Assembly (NCBI GenBank): GCA_027576995.1
Contig: JANBQC010000144.1
Location: forward strand, 3,957 to 51,943
Length of the DNA stretch: 47,987 nt
From: Dimargaris cristalligena
Taxonomy: Eukaryota; Kickxellomycota; Dimargaritomycetes; Dimargaritales; Dimargaritaceae
Direction of reading: 5' to 3'
This document shows positions 29,420 to 41,960 of this stretch, piece by piece (the stretch's first letter is position 1; each line of letters starts with the position of its first letter). The notes under the pieces were generated by a model that was given only the letters and a program-made list of their open reading frames with translations, had not been told where the DNA came from and ran no database searches. The translations under genes were made by a program, and so were the position numbers.

Positions 29420-30376
29420 GTGCGAATAGGAGGATGTGCCCCAAAATAGTAGATCAGTTATTCCAGCGGGTGGCATATGTGTCTAGCTAAAGTGATACCG
29501 GGCACACATAAATGGTTCATCCTGGGTTGCTTTCTCTGATAGAAAGTGGATCCACCGTCTGAATTGCATTTAACTATAGCCCGGGATATATCATCGCCCT
29601 TTGAAATTACCCCATTTACAAAAAAGTAATAATAATCAAAACCAATAACTTGTAAGTCTGAAGTCACCTCGATTAAGAAGTGGGTGGAGGATGGCATAGA
29701 TTCCACTGATCGTATCTGGCAGTCTCCGAACATGCCCCCCCCCATAGTCAGCCTATAATTATTTGGTCCCCGCATTAGAGCGGCTGTGTATGAGATCTCT
29801 GACCACCGAAGCCTTCTATAAGTTGGTCAATATACATCAGAAAATGTGAGGGCGGTATTTACTAATAAAAGAAGAATGTGTGGGGCAGGCTCTGCTGCCA
29901 TTGTTAGTGCCATATCAGATTTTGAAAATTGGTCAATTATCGTTGCAATCCCTTGCATTTTCCTAGAGTCTAATAATTAAGAACCCTCCTCATTGTTGCC
30001 AGATAGATTTAGGTCAATCAAGCGTACTAATGGTTTATTATTATATTATTTGGCCTAAAAAATCATAGTAAATACTTAAATAGCACAAAGCTGCAATAAG
30101 AAAAAGCGCTACCACTACGTATAAATGAATACAAGATATACACACACCTATGCACGTGAAAATACTTGGAAAGGGGTTACTAGTGCGGTATTGGATGAGT
30201 AAAAATATAATGGTGGATGATTTCATGCCCGCAAAAAAAGGCGATGTAGTTTAGAAATATAATTATAGTAAAAATATAAAAGGTCGGGGAGGCTAATGGG
30301 TATATTAAGTAGACAGCGTCGAGGAAGGGGGGTGAAGCAATTATGGCCCCCTTTAGTCCTGGTCCAGTTAATACTT

Positions 30377-33300
30377 CTATCGGTGGCTCTTGGATTGAAG
30401 AACAATTAAACTGGCCCGGCAGTTAGCGGCCAGGAACCGTTCAGCGCCATCGCCAAGCATACGGTATTTAGGATTCTGGCGATGAGCCAGAACAGGCACC
30501 GTTGGGTTGATTCCCGCCGACGTGTTAGCGGCATCCAGTGAGTCGCGGGCCTGGTTAGACTCGACGGGCTGGTAGCCCGGACCGGTTCCGTTCGCCCGGG
30601 GCTCGTTACCAGCCAACATCGTTTCGATCTCGCCCTTATGTCCGGGTCCCAAACCGCGGCTGCGGCCCAGGATGACGAGGTCACGGGCGGTGTAGTCGCG
30701 GCCCCGCACAATAGCGGTTTGCAAGGGGGTGGAGGCCTCGACCAATTCCAGGGATACGTTGGGATAGGCATCCAGCGTGAAGTGCGTGGCCCTGGGGTCG
30801 CGCTCCAGAGCTTCGGCGGTGTGGAAGAGTTTGTGGAACAGGAGTTCGTCAGCCTGGTTCGACTGCAACTGCAGCGTGGTGTTTTGGTAGGGCAGAACGC
30901 TGGCCTCGGCGGCTCCACTCAGAGGAGAAATACCGGAGTGGTCGGTTTCCTGGGCAGAGGCGGCAGCGGCCCGAACGGCAGCGCGGGGCAGGGAAGCCAG
31001 TTGTTGGCCGCGCTGGATGGTCATTTGGTTGGACGCTTCCACGAAGTCCTTTTCTTCCAGTTTGGCATCATTGGCCGTCAGTTCGTCGGAGCGGATGAAG
31101 CGCACAATCGAGATATGGATGTTAGGGTTGGCGGCAAACCGCAGCGCGAAATAGACGGCGGCCCGGTCGTCGGCACCACCGAAGAAGGGAACAAAGACCG
31201 ACACGGGGCCACGACCTCCACTGGCTTCGATAGCGTGGCAGGCGGCGTCCGAAGTCCACTGAGAGTGAATACCGTTCAAATGGCGCTCTGTCGGATTGAT
31301 GGCGGCATCTTGGGATATATCAAAACCACGGTCGATGAATACAGCCACGTTACAGGATACCCGGCGGAATACTTCCGAAATAAACTGCAGGTGCTGGGGG
31401 GAAGTACCCTGATGGGGCTCCTTGGGTCCTCCACGGTTGAAGAAGTAGTCGAGGGGGCTAGCCATCTGGTCGTCATCAATACCGCCCGAGCCGCTCCAGG
31501 GCACGATGGCGTAGTTGACCCGGGTTTCGTCGGAGTTGCTGGCCAGGGTTTCGGCAAAGTCTTCGGTGGGGCAGACGCTCAAGGCGGACCGGACACTAAT
31601 GTTGTTCAATAGACCGAACGTACGGAACATGCTCATGAGGGGATCCATGCGCATCGTATCCTCCGACTCGGTAGACATCATAACGGCGGAGTTACGCTGG
31701 GTAAGGGCAATCAGACGCAAAGCGTAGACCCGCAGACCGGTGAAATATCCGGTCAAAGGGGAAGACACTTCGCGAATTTCTGCCAGGGCGGCCTTCTCGT
31801 CAAAAGCATCGGAGGGGGAGGGGGACGAATCGAGAGTGTCGGCGCGATGAGCGGCCGGTAGAGTGGAGGGACTGGCCTGGGGATTTCCGGGTTCATGGGC
31901 GTGCGGGGGATTTAGGAACTGCATCAGAGCCATGAGAGCGGGTACGTGCTGCATCTTATTCAGGCACACCAGGACACTGAGGGGACGGTGAATGAGTTCG
32001 GCAATAGACCGGGCATCGGTGGTCTCAAAGGAGGGGCGGGCTTCGGCGTCTTCATCACCGACAGGTTTGGTGTAGGGCTCGGGCTCGGAGGTCACATCGT
32101 TCAGTAGGCGCTGGAAGCGGGGCGGGTAGATGAAGTGGATGAGCGGGGTGGTGACAAAGGTAGTGATCAGGGCCATTACCACCATCATGGTGAAGATACG
32201 GGTATTGATCACACCCGCATCGTAACCGATATTCAGGACGATCAGTTCAACCAGTCCCTTACAGTTCATAAGGACACCGACCGAGATGGATTCGCGCCAG
32301 TTGAGCTTACTGAAGCGGGCAGCAATGGTACAGCCAATGATCTTACCGCCACAGGCAACCACAATCACCAGGACCAGGAGACCCCAGGTAAGGCCATCGT
32401 CAAGGGAGCCGAGGTTAGTCTTGAGACCAGACAGGGCGAAGTAGAGAGGCAGGAACACGACACTGACCAGATCCTCGATTTTCTCGGTGATGTGGACAGC
32501 AAGTCCGTGGTCATGGGGAATAATGACACCGGCCAGGAAGCCACCGAAAATGGCGTGAACACCGATGATTTCGGTGAACCAGGCACTGGCCAGGACAACG
32601 GCGAAAATAACGAACATGACCCGTTGGCTGGGGCCACTCTCGAAACTGTTGGTATAAACCAAAAACTTGTACATGAGGGAACGGCCAATAATCAGCATGA
32701 AGAGGGCGAATCCAAGGACGCACATAATGGTCCATAGAATAACCAACCCGCTCTTGGCGTTAATGATGGCGACGACCAGGGCCAACAGGCACCACGAAGT
32801 GACGTCGTCAATGGCGGCGGCGGACAGGGTGATACTGCCGACGAAGGTCCGGAGCAATTTCAGTTCGGTCAGAATACGGGCCAGGACGGGGAAGGCGGTA
32901 ATAGCCATGGCCACGCCCAGGAAGAGGAAGAAACTGGTGAAGGGCACGTCATGGTTATCGCCCAATAGCTGGAACAGCGCGTATGAGACCGCGATACCGA
33001 GACCAAAAGGTAGACACATGCCAGCTACGGAAATGAGAATAGCGCGGTGGAAATTGCGGCGCAGCGAGCGCATGTCCAGCTCCAGGCCGACCATGAAAAG
33101 GAAGAAAATGAGACCGAGGTTGGCCACTAGGCCCAGGAAGGGCAACGAGTCCTTGGGGAAAATATTGGAACTAAAGTTGGGAATGTGGCCCATGACGGAG
33201 GGCCCCAGGAGAACACCACCGACCACCTCGGCAATGACAGTGGGCTGCCGAATAAGGCCCAGGGGGTAGGCCAGGAACCGACTGAAGCAGATAATAATGA

Positions 33301-33388
33301 GGGCCTGGATAATGAAGAGGGGAATGGGGTTAGCCGTGTTAAAGACAATGGGGTTAGCCCCCGAGAAAATGGTGCCGCCGCCAGCCAT
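30377..33388 (-). CDS. KHA1: K+/H+ antiporter, CPA2 family (Kha1-like)
   Basis: Single exon, 1003 aa; ATG at 33388 (MAGGGTIFSGANPIVFN). Residues ~20-430 form about 12 membrane helices of a Na+(K+)/H+ exchanger domain. Family motifs visible: RQPTVIAEVVGGVLLGPSV, GLIFFLFMVGLELD, AITAFPVLARILTELKLL, the ion-binding-type pair AIDDVTSW (near 190), GVHAIFGGFLAGVIIP, and LMNCKGLVELIVLNIG. The long cytosolic C-terminus (430-1003) contains two USP-like regions: LSVLVCLNKMQHVPALM near 465, and VSVFVPFFGGADDRAAVYFA with its conserved DDR. This matches fungal Kha1, which exchanges K+ for H+ in Golgi or late secretory membranes and aids pH and K+ homeostasis (family knowledge). It is longer than yeast Kha1 (about 870 aa) mainly through C-terminal inserts. 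The plus-strand frame at 30638-31612 is only its antisense shadow. Confidence 0.93.
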   Translation of the reverse strand: MAGGGTIFSGANPIVFNTANPIPLFIIQALIIICFSRFLAYPLGLIRQPTVIAEVVGGVLLGPSVMGHIPNFSSNIFPKDSLPFLGLVANLGLIFFLFMVGLELDMRSLRRNFHRAILISVAGMCLPFGLGIAVSYALFQLLGDNHDVPFTSFFLFLGVAMAITAFPVLARILTELKLLRTFVGSITLSAAAIDDVTSWCLLALVVAIINAKSGLVILWTIMCVLGFALFMLIIGRSLMYKFLVYTNSFESGPSQRVMFVIFAVVLASAWFTEIIGVHAIFGGFLAGVIIPHDHGLAVHITEKIEDLVSVVFLPLYFALSGLKTNLGSLDDGLTWGLLVLVIVVACGGKIIGCTIAARFSKLNWRESISVGVLMNCKGLVELIVLNIGYDAGVINTRIFTMMVVMALITTFVTTPLIHFIYPPRFQRLLNDVTSEPEPYTKPVGDEDAEARPSFETTDARSIAELIHRPLSVLVCLNKMQHVPALMALMQFLNPPHAHEPGNPQASPSTLPAAHRADTLDSSPSPSDAFDEKAALAEIREVSSPLTGYFTGLRVYALRLIALTQRNSAVMMSTESEDTMRMDPLMSMFRTFGLLNNISVRSALSVCPTEDFAETLASNSDETRVNYAIVPWSGSGGIDDDQMASPLDYFFNRGGPKEPHQGTSPQHLQFISEVFRRVSCNVAVFIDRGFDISQDAAINPTERHLNGIHSQWTSDAACHAIEASGGRGPVSVFVPFFGGADDRAAVYFALRFAANPNIHISIVRFIRSDELTANDAKLEEKDFVEASNQMTIQRGQQLASLPRAAVRAAAASAQETDHSGISPLSGAAEASVLPYQNTTLQLQSNQADELLFHKLFHTAEALERDPRATHFTLDAYPNVSLELVEASTPLQTAIVRGRDYTARDLVILGRSRGLGPGHKGEIETMLAGNEPRANGTGPGYQPVESNQARDSLDAANTSAGINPTVPVLAHRQNPKYRMLGDGAERFLAANCRASLIVLQSKSHR

Positions 33389-36300
33389 GGTGTATGAATG
33401 AGTGGTGTGGTTTCAGCGGAGCCAATAAGCTCAAGCCGAGGGAAAGGGAGAAACGGGGAGTGTGGGGAGGTTATACCCGATAAAAACGGAGACTGGCCGA
33501 AGAAAAGACCTGTAAGGAAGGGCGGGTGTAAGTAAGAGGACGAAGAAGTGAGAATACACTTCGCCACCTGGTGAGTAATATATATCTCCAAATATAGAAA
33601 TATGGGAGAAGAAACCAAAATAGAAGGGCAGGGTTAAAGCAGCGTCCGCGACTGGGCAGACGAAGGGGAAAGAGATAACTTGGACTATCCGGGAGCCGGA
33701 CGCACCGGGGTTTATAAAGGGAATCCCGAGAGAGCCAATGCATACAGTAACCCGACGAAACCGAGGGGCATATAGTCAGCCACCCTCATCCGCATACACC
33801 CAAAGGACAAGGAGGAGGAGAGTATGTGTCTCTCTCTACTCTGCTCTGTATGCGGTCTTACCCCGCCATCAGGACTATATCCCTATTGCTCCAGTAGTTT
33901 ATAATAGGCGTTGGCCAGTAAGGGAAAAAATAACCTTCTCTTACTTCTTTCCTTTCTCTCTGCCAGAGTGACTTGGATGTGCCGTTGGCTGGCCAATCAC
34001 AGGCTCGGAGTGGTCCCGCCTTATTGGCCGTATCGTTTGGCACTAACCATTAGCCCTATTGCTGATCTATAGAGCAACCTAGCTAGTGGCGATAGGTGGT
34101 CGGTACGGCTCAGGCCACTGGCCTGGTTTAGCGGATGCGCCCAGTCTGTACGGCGGTGGGCCGCCTGCCCGCATGGCTGTGTGCCATTATGGGCGCGCCT
34201 GACTGCTTCTATTTTTTTCCTTCACGGCTTACCGAGGTGCTATAGCTAATTAGCTACCACCAACCTTACACACCATGGCAACGTCGCCATAAAAATGAGC
34301 TCTTCGGTCGACGGGCATACTGCAACCTCATTGCTGGATAAATCGCCTTTCCCTTCTGAAATAGGGCTGCCATGTATGTTGGTGAAGGGAGGGGGGTGTT
34401 AGGGCCCCAAGTCCCATTTGCCGGTGAGGGTGGTATGCGGAACCAAACATACTCTGGACATTATAGCACATTGTCGCTCTACTTATTTTACTCAACTCAG
34501 CCAGATACGGTACGGTTACCATTACGCAGAATGTATACTGTGGGCTAAGGTTACACCGCCTTAAATAATTATCCGCCGGACTATATACCATTGGCGGCGA
34601 CAATAGGCCTTGTCAGTTCGGAGATAAATGGGCGCGATATCTCGTATATGCTCTTCTAAACATAAGAATAGGCTATAGCGCTAGTCGCTTGGTACAACCC
34701 TGTCATTCCCAAACCCCTAGAAGGGAGCCAGTCGATTAGGATGTGTAACCTATACTCCTACACTGCCTCCATACTTACCTATACACTGCACGATATTACT
34801 TGCCAGTATTTCCACCTCCAACGTACCGCAAAGCAAGACGCCAGTGCGATGTATACGAACCATACATTATCATTCTTGGACCCGCAATTTCTGGGCCGAT
34901 CAAACGATTAATATGATCCCTTTTTTGCATAACCCAGTAGGGGATAAATAGGGCTCGTAGAAAATGATAGGTGCATAGTACCGGCTGTTTCAGCTGAACA
35001 GTCAGGGAAGCGGCGACGCGACTGGTGTACCTACCGTTACTATCGTCCGTTGGGGAGGACAGTATGTGGACTTTCCCGTGCACAAGGCGCTCAAAATACT
35101 GTGGACGGGGGTTTGGCCCGGCCATCTCCACATGCGCCCGACTCAACGCCCAGTCAGCTCTCCCTTAACCCACTCGGCTTGGGACAGCCGACCGAGTCTG
35201 AGCCGAACCCCAGTCTAACCGGCATCTCGGAGAGGAATTCACCTCTTCTTCCCATTCTGGCATCCATACTCCCCCCTCACCTTTCCTGTGTTTCCGGCCA
35301 AGGCCTTCCATCCAATTTCTTGGATATATAATCAACTGTAATGATGGCAAGAGTGACATTGCCTGGATAAACTGCGCTATTCATTTACAACTCGCCATTC
35401 ATAGATATTTGTGCTTAGTCGGGTTTCACCTAAAATTATAGTACCGCTGCATTGATTATCTGCAGGCTACTGGGCCACGAGTTGACACTACACTGTCATC
35501 TTTAAGCGAGGTCACTGCTTACCCCTGACTCATTCGCGCAGCCGAGTTAGGTGACATAGTATAGCGACCATTACCATTAGGCGGTCATATCTGCTAGCAT
35601 TACCGAACAATTAGAAACGCGATGCCCCCACTGTCTGCCTACCTACAGGTACCCGGTTCAAGGGAATCGCATCGATGTCCGTCCCAAGCCGAAAACCGCG
35701 CAGCCCGGGCTGCCTTAGCAGGTACCAATTAACAGAAGGGGGGTGTCCGATGTTGTTCAAATCATACATTATCGTACTACTGCGATCACCGGCCATACCC
35801 TAGCTACATACTTCTTAACATTGCCCCTCTTTCCCTTTGAAGCCCTGACTGTCTTATAGCATGAACAAACCACCAGGTAAAGAATCAACCGTACTGCCAT
35901 GTCGTCCGAGTCGGGTGGGTCACACGGCCAGAAATAGAGCTACAGTCCTTGGTTAGAAACCCAATTCAAGCCACTAGTCTAGGCTACTCGAAGCACGGCA
36001 AACCAAAAGTCGGGTTTGGCGAATAAATTTGCAGTAGTCATGATCTGACTGCTTGGCACTTTTAAACCAAACGGCATAGCCAGTGGTCGAAGGATTCGGC
36101 CACACGTGTGTTAATCCATAGCATTGACTCTTCAACGGGGTTTGAGTGCCGTCTATATAAATATATATACAGTAAAATTTGCTGAGCCGTACAGGGGGAC
36201 TCTCGGCTTTGTTCGAACACCAGGGGGCTTTAGCCGGCAGGATTTGGTCCCAGATTGTCATTTTTTTCGTGAAATCAATGGGGAATATGACTATATCGTT

Positions 36301-36781
36301 GAACTGCTGAAACGCGCCACTGTTCAGAGTCTAGGTCATATGACTTCCCAGCAGGGGGATTAGCCCCGTCGCATTCCCAACTATAACGTTCCCTGACCGT
36401 GACTCCCCCCCTCCTCTTCCCCTCTCCACCACCACTTTGCTACATAAGGTGGGAGGGGGTCAATTGGTTGGTGTATCGTATTTCCTTTTGAATCTATACT
36501 ATATATGTATAAAAGGGGACCATCTGTGTATGAAACAGGAATCGCCATAGTAGCGGGCCAATGATGGTCCAATTCACGAACATATCACCACCAGCCATGG
36601 CGTATCGAGAGGGAAAAAATAATCATAACTAGATCATTTTTTTATAAGCGCGCCAAACAAACGCCATGGAGGAGAATCACCTACAGGGATTCTATCCACG
36701 AGAACCACTCATTAACCCTCTAATGGATGGGTAGGAGAGGTCGTCGCGGGGTATCCATATAGTTTAGGCACATGGGCATAG

Positions 36782-36837
36782 GATTCGCCTCATAGCCCGC
36801 CAAACGAAAGGCACGCTCAACGTCATATCGGCGAATC
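36782..36837. repeat. Short inverted-repeat element, copy 1
   Basis: 56 bp bounded by GATTCGCC at the left and GGCGAATC at the right (within TATCGGCGAATC). The same ends occur at 38188-38233. A degenerate relative may lie at about 36650-36692 (CGCCAAAC... ...GAATCACC). Confidence 0.5.
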
Positions 36838-38187
36838 ACCAGGGAAAGGCGATGATGCCAGCCTTAACAGTGATATGAATACTGGATTCGCCAAATTATA
36901 TTTTGACCCGAGCTATTGTGTATATTATTTTTTTGGCTGGAACGTATAGAAAAGGTAACATTGATGATGACTAAGTCCATGGTTAAAAATGAGCCTGCCC
37001 CTCTCGGGTTACACGCCTTGCATTGCTGAGAGACTCGTCGGTAGTAGAGGGACATGCGCAAGGCGACAGCAATACTGCACTGCCTGTAAATAGGACCCAT
37101 AGTTAGTTCTCCTCCTAGAGCCATTCGCCGGGTCCTATGTTATTTTTATTGTTGACTGCCATCGAAGAACATTCTAAAGTTGCAAACCAGTGTTTTTTTC
37201 CGCCAACCCCATTTAAGCGTCTCGCTCACACACGCACTCGTCGCCCACACAATCACTATTATTCGGTTGCTCCTTTCTCGGGCAATCTAGTCTTGGCCGA
37301 GCAATTCGCTAAACCGAACGCACCACTCACATATTCCCAGTGATGAAGCTGCCTGACCAACCGTGAGTGAATATGGAACCGGACAGAGTGGAGCCGCTGG
37401 TCTTCTCCTACTAAAGCCATAGAGAAGGGATATACATATTATCGGCCAATAAGCCCAATTGATAGTCATCTCTTGTCATAGGCGGGGTTCAAAGCGATCT
37501 CTGGGACAATGGTTGCAATCCCCCCCCCTCCCAACCACCACCCCCTTTCTCACCCATCTCCAATTATCCCTTTTCTTAGCGAGATTGCCCTGTTCATCCT
37601 ATCAGTTTCATCCATTCCCTAGTCCGGTTCTGCTCAATATCAAAAGGCATACTGTAATCTACCTCTTGACCTTTGTGTGGATTTCGGCATTTGATTTTTC
37701 GTTTCAGACCATATATATAAACGGACGAACTCGCTGAATGTCGGACCTCTTGTATAGTATTCCCATCTATTCACTCCTGACGCAGTATCGTAATGGTATT
37801 TCTTTGTAGGAAATCCCTTGGTTAGGCCCAGCGCCTTCTTTCAACTTAAATTACACAAGCAACCTCCGTTTCGGAAGTACTCGTCAAATAAGAAAGAAAA
37901 ATATACACACACACACACATAAACGGATGTACGAACAATTGAGTGACCATAATATCCCAACGGTTCAATGTCCTACTTTACTTCCACCGGACGACTTGAC
38001 AGACCCGCCTCCCTACTGCCCGGTCCAGGTGAGCCAATCTTATTAGCCCCCGATAGCCATCTAGAACTATCCCATCAGTTTCATTGGTTTATTTTACTCG
38101 CATTGCCCCAATGCCATTAATTCCCATTTTTTTCACCAATGCCTTAAAAAAACTTAGTGCTTATTTTTATATATGAAAAATCAAGAT

Positions 38188-38233
38188 GATTCGCCGATAA
38201 GTGCCTCGTGCGTTAATTTTCTATCGGCGAATC
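38188..38233. repeat. Short inverted-repeat element, copy 2
   Basis: 46 bp with perfect 12-bp inverted ends (GATTCGCCGATA / TATCGGCGAATC) around a 22-base spacer. It would form a stable hairpin. Shares its ends with the 36782 element. Confidence 0.6.
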
Positions 38234-40914
38234 CACGCCCAGTCCCTTTATTCGCCTCCATTTGTGGCCCACATACGCCCCCTCCATCTAGATGGTGCTA
38301 ATGGGGGGACGAAGAAGGGAGGGGGACTGGCCCCACCCACACCCATACACTTTTAGCACAGTAGGTAGACAGGCTGTCCGGTGGTCCCAATTAACCATAT
38401 TTGTATACTACTAATTGTAGAACGCAGTCTTTTTGGGACAGGTATTGGTTCCCCACATTCCCTGGCCGACTGAGCCAAGTGCCGATCATCACAGTAGGTC
38501 TATGAACCATGGAAATAGTCCAACTGAGGTTTCATTGAACGGCCGAACCTATAAAAAAAATCTATTATAAATGAATTAATTTTAATCCGAACCCTTTTTA
38601 TGCAAGGCGAATATGCAATGACCTATATTCGTGTTTTTTCCGTTGGATCAATTGATGAAAACCCAAATTCACTCTCATGGATTTCACGTCAACTAGAGGG
38701 GAATATTCAGAAATCCAAAATGTAAGTCGTCATTTCTTTTTTCATACTCGGGTGATCCATTCTCTCACCAAACCCCCGGCTAAAACCCCGCTTTTGAATT
38801 GACCATTTCACCGTACAGCCAAGTCATTAATTTCAGCATTTTTGCCTCATAACACGGCGGAAAAAAATCTTTTTCTCATACTGTTTCCCTCCCCTTATTT
38901 CTCCTCCTGGCTTCCTACCCTGTTATCCATGGTAGACTAGACTCACCAGTAACACTGGGCGATCCATTTGATGCATTGATAAAGAAAAAAATATAACAGA
39001 GACCAAAAAAAGTATTGTGGAAATGGTTCGTCTGTGACATGGTCATGCTTGGTAGATCTAAGAGGGCAGTCCCACCCGCAATTGGCCGAAAGGGTCGTTC
39101 CGTGTTTTCCCGCCCAGGCATGACTGTGAAGGTTAAGTGTTTAAATTGGTCATGATTTCTGTTGCAGCTATGCGGCTGAATCATTTGGCTCATCACTCTG
39201 TTCCCTTTATTTTTATATGGGTATATGGTAACAGCCATCTTAGTGACTCCCCCATGACCGGCGCGTTGTTATGGTATAGAATCAATGAATGGCATACCGG
39301 AAAATACGACACCCTTATTTTCGGAAGGGCCAAACCTCTTCACCCTTAAGGATGGGCTGATGGATCATTCGAATTTGGAAGTATTATAAGAAGAAAGTGT
39401 ATGGGCGGTGTTCAAACTAATGTAGGTATTGGTAATCCATGTGCATTCGTTTTTAGAAAGTAACGTGTCGGTGCGGTGATCCACTATAGCATTATCCACA
39501 TCAGGCTTAGATTCAAGATTCTTGACAGGCGCTGAGCCAGTTAGCGTTACCTAATGGTGCACCGGGTAGGTCGTCAGATGACCGAGATGCAGGCGGAACG
39601 GAATGAACCTCCGATGTACCCAGCCCCCAGCCTTTATATTTATCTTCGGATGCGGTGAAGCGGGGATTCGAGTGCGTTAGGAGGGAATAGAGTACAGGGA
39701 ACATGCAATCTATCATTAATTTTAAACATACGGGTACATGGATGAGAGCCCATGGCCTTCAGCGTGAGAATGGCGGTGTACAAGTTGGCGGATGGTAACC
39801 CCATCTTCACAGTTGGTCTACTTCATCGCGTTTATCATGCGGATGCTTGGGCACTTGTATTTTCTCCACAAATTTAAAAATGCAAAATCCTGCTCGCGAT
39901 CTCGTTTTTAATCACTTGTTTATTTTTTTTTTGTAAAAGAAATGACATACCATAGACTATCCGTAAAACCCCGTGAATTATTCAACCGTGTCCCAAACTA
40001 ATCCGGGCATGTCCTCCCGAAATGTGAGTTGCAACACCTATGTCTTTATGATGCGATGGGGTGTTTTTGGTGGACGGAGGCGTGGGGCTCTAGATCTCCC
40101 TGGGCAAAAACATTGAATTTACCTAACTGGTTTGTAGGTATTGCGGTTGGATAGTTAACTACGCGGGTCCCTGGGTGATAATCCCGTGTTTATCCGGCCG
40201 TGGGTTCTGCGTAACTATTCTAGAGAGCTGTGCCTTGCCATAGATGGGTCGGATATTCACCGGCATTTTGCTTTTGGTGCTTATAAAACCGACCATTTTT
40301 AAGTCTATGCCATTTTAATGAACCACTGCTAAAGCGATGATATTAGTTGTACCTACCAGGCTATCATTCGCATAGTCATCGGAGTTTGACAGTATAAAAT
40401 TCGCAGATGTTCACTTACTATTCATTAAGGCTTTTAACCGCAACAACTGCTCCGAGATTTGCCAAAGTCATATAATCACAATTATCGGTCCTCTATCTAT
40501 CCATATCCTTTATTTTTAGTTGATACATTATCACCCTCCCCTAGCAGGACCGGCTTCTAGCGTAACACCCTCTTAAAGGGGTTTAGAAACACCTCCCTCT
40601 AGCCCACCCCAATGAGTTTAGGTTGATTGGGTTGTTTTCGGATCTCCTATTTCCTTTAGTAGATGCGCCATAACAAAGTGGTGGCACTACCCCATTCCCG
40701 TGAGAGATCCTTCGGGAGTCGGCTACCCTTTAGGGTCAGGTCAATGTCAGCTGAAACCAACCCTGGTGACAGGTATTATAAGTCTTTAAGATGAATTGAC
40801 CGATAATCGAGGGAGAGAGGTTGGCTAGATGATAATAATTTCATTTTTATCAGAGGCTCACCTTTAGGATTGGATATTGAAATAGATAATTGTACTTCCT
40901 GTTGGACTGCATCG

Positions 40915-40930
40915 CCCCCCCCCCCCCCCC
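40915..40930. repeat. C16 homopolymer
   Basis: Sixteen consecutive C on the plus strand in gene-free sequence; the longest of several G/C runs in the spacers. Confidence 0.9.
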
Positions 40931-41960
40931 GAGTACCATTTACTGTATCGGGTATTTCGAGTGATCCTATTGGTCGAAACTACACTCAATAAATACCACT
41001 GCGATGAGCTTAATTTTCATCTTGCAGTTCTTTCCTACTTCTATCTATTTTAAAAATAGACTTCATCTTTAGTCTATCTCAGAATATCATCGAGAGAATC
41101 TGCGGTTACACCAACACTTCCCACATTGCTGATGGCGGTCTAGGCATTAAAAAGACGGTGTATATTAGGATGCGCTTCTTAAGGATTTTGGTCAAAATGA
41201 CTATTACGACTTTTCAAATTGAGGCTTGGTAGTTACAAAATACCAAATGATATTATTTTATCCCTGGGAGCAGTATTATATCCCCTAACAAGCCAGTGTG
41301 TTTCACACATTATATAGGCTGGTCAACATGTGCCAAATCACCACAGCTGAATAGAACTTTGAGTGAAATGCACATTGTGCACTCGGTGGAATCATTATGA
41401 TTAAACAGTAAACCCTTTATTCCTAAATGAATGGTTAATTATATAGTAATTCCGAAATAATACTATAAAATTAACATACCATCCTTTAGTGGTAGCAAAG
41501 CTCACCGGATGGAGTAGGATAACTAGATAGTTACACCCAAATGTAGAGCATGTCTATATTTTAGGGCTTCGGTAATCATTAAGAGACCATCGTTTATCAC
41601 TATCGGATCTCTAGTGAATCACATGATTTACTAATTGCCCATAAGTACAGTTTAAATTACGTATTTTTCAGTTGTGGTCATATGTACCAGGAATATTAGT
41701 ACTTTATTTATACAGGGTCGCAAGGAGTAGCGCCTATATGGCATTTTAGATCTCCACCCTGGGGGCGTCAAATAAAAGAAAGCATTAGCCACCACTACTT
41801 AGTAGCAGGGCTATGCAGTAAAACTTTTACAGAGGGGGGTGGTAGGGTTGGTGGTGAGGTAGAGGTGGGTGTCCAGGGGTTGCTTTCAAAGGGATATTGC
41901 CGCAGATCGCCGCATGACTCTATTCACACTTTGCCTACCAGTGTCTATTGAATTGGGGTA

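Larger units (their letters stand above)
28069..30376. other. Spacer between the PANK4-type and Kha1-type genes
   Basis: 2.3 kb without a supported gene. Contains TA microsatellites at about 28275-28300 and 29403-29419. An ATG-initiated minus-strand frame of 105 codons (29775..29458) has mixed, partly protein-like composition but no recognisable domain. The rest is AT-rich. Confidence 0.55.
33389..41960. other. Gene desert with short repeats
   Basis: 8.6 kb in which I can support no protein gene. 33389-34020 is the 5' side of the antiporter gene. Small open frames (35796..35611, 35125..34796, 39716..39513 on the minus strand; 36124..36363 on the plus) have patches of protein-like composition but no recognisable domain; they may be relics. 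Short inverted repeats lie at 36782-36837 and 38188-38233, a C16 run at 40915-40930, and a G-rich block at about 41833-41879. No transposase, reverse transcriptase or tRNA is visible. Confidence 0.55.

Noticed and set aside
30638..31612. 324-codon plus-strand open frame opposite the antiporter C-terminus
   Set aside because: Its composition (Gly/Val/Gln rich) is what GC-rich antisense of a coding region gives, and the minus-strand gene is unmistakable.
32135..33269. Two 200-codon plus-strand frames opposite the antiporter membrane domain
   Set aside because: Antisense shadows; the minus strand encodes conserved transmembrane helices.
35611..35796. 61-codon minus-strand ATG frame
   Set aside because: Some protein-like composition but too short, with no homology that I recognise and no exon neighbours.
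39500..39720. Possible tRNA or small gene near CTTCGGATGCGG and GGGATTCGAG
   Set aside because: No cloverleaf: the putative T-arm does not pair and no A-box is at the right distance. No other tRNA was found by eye.
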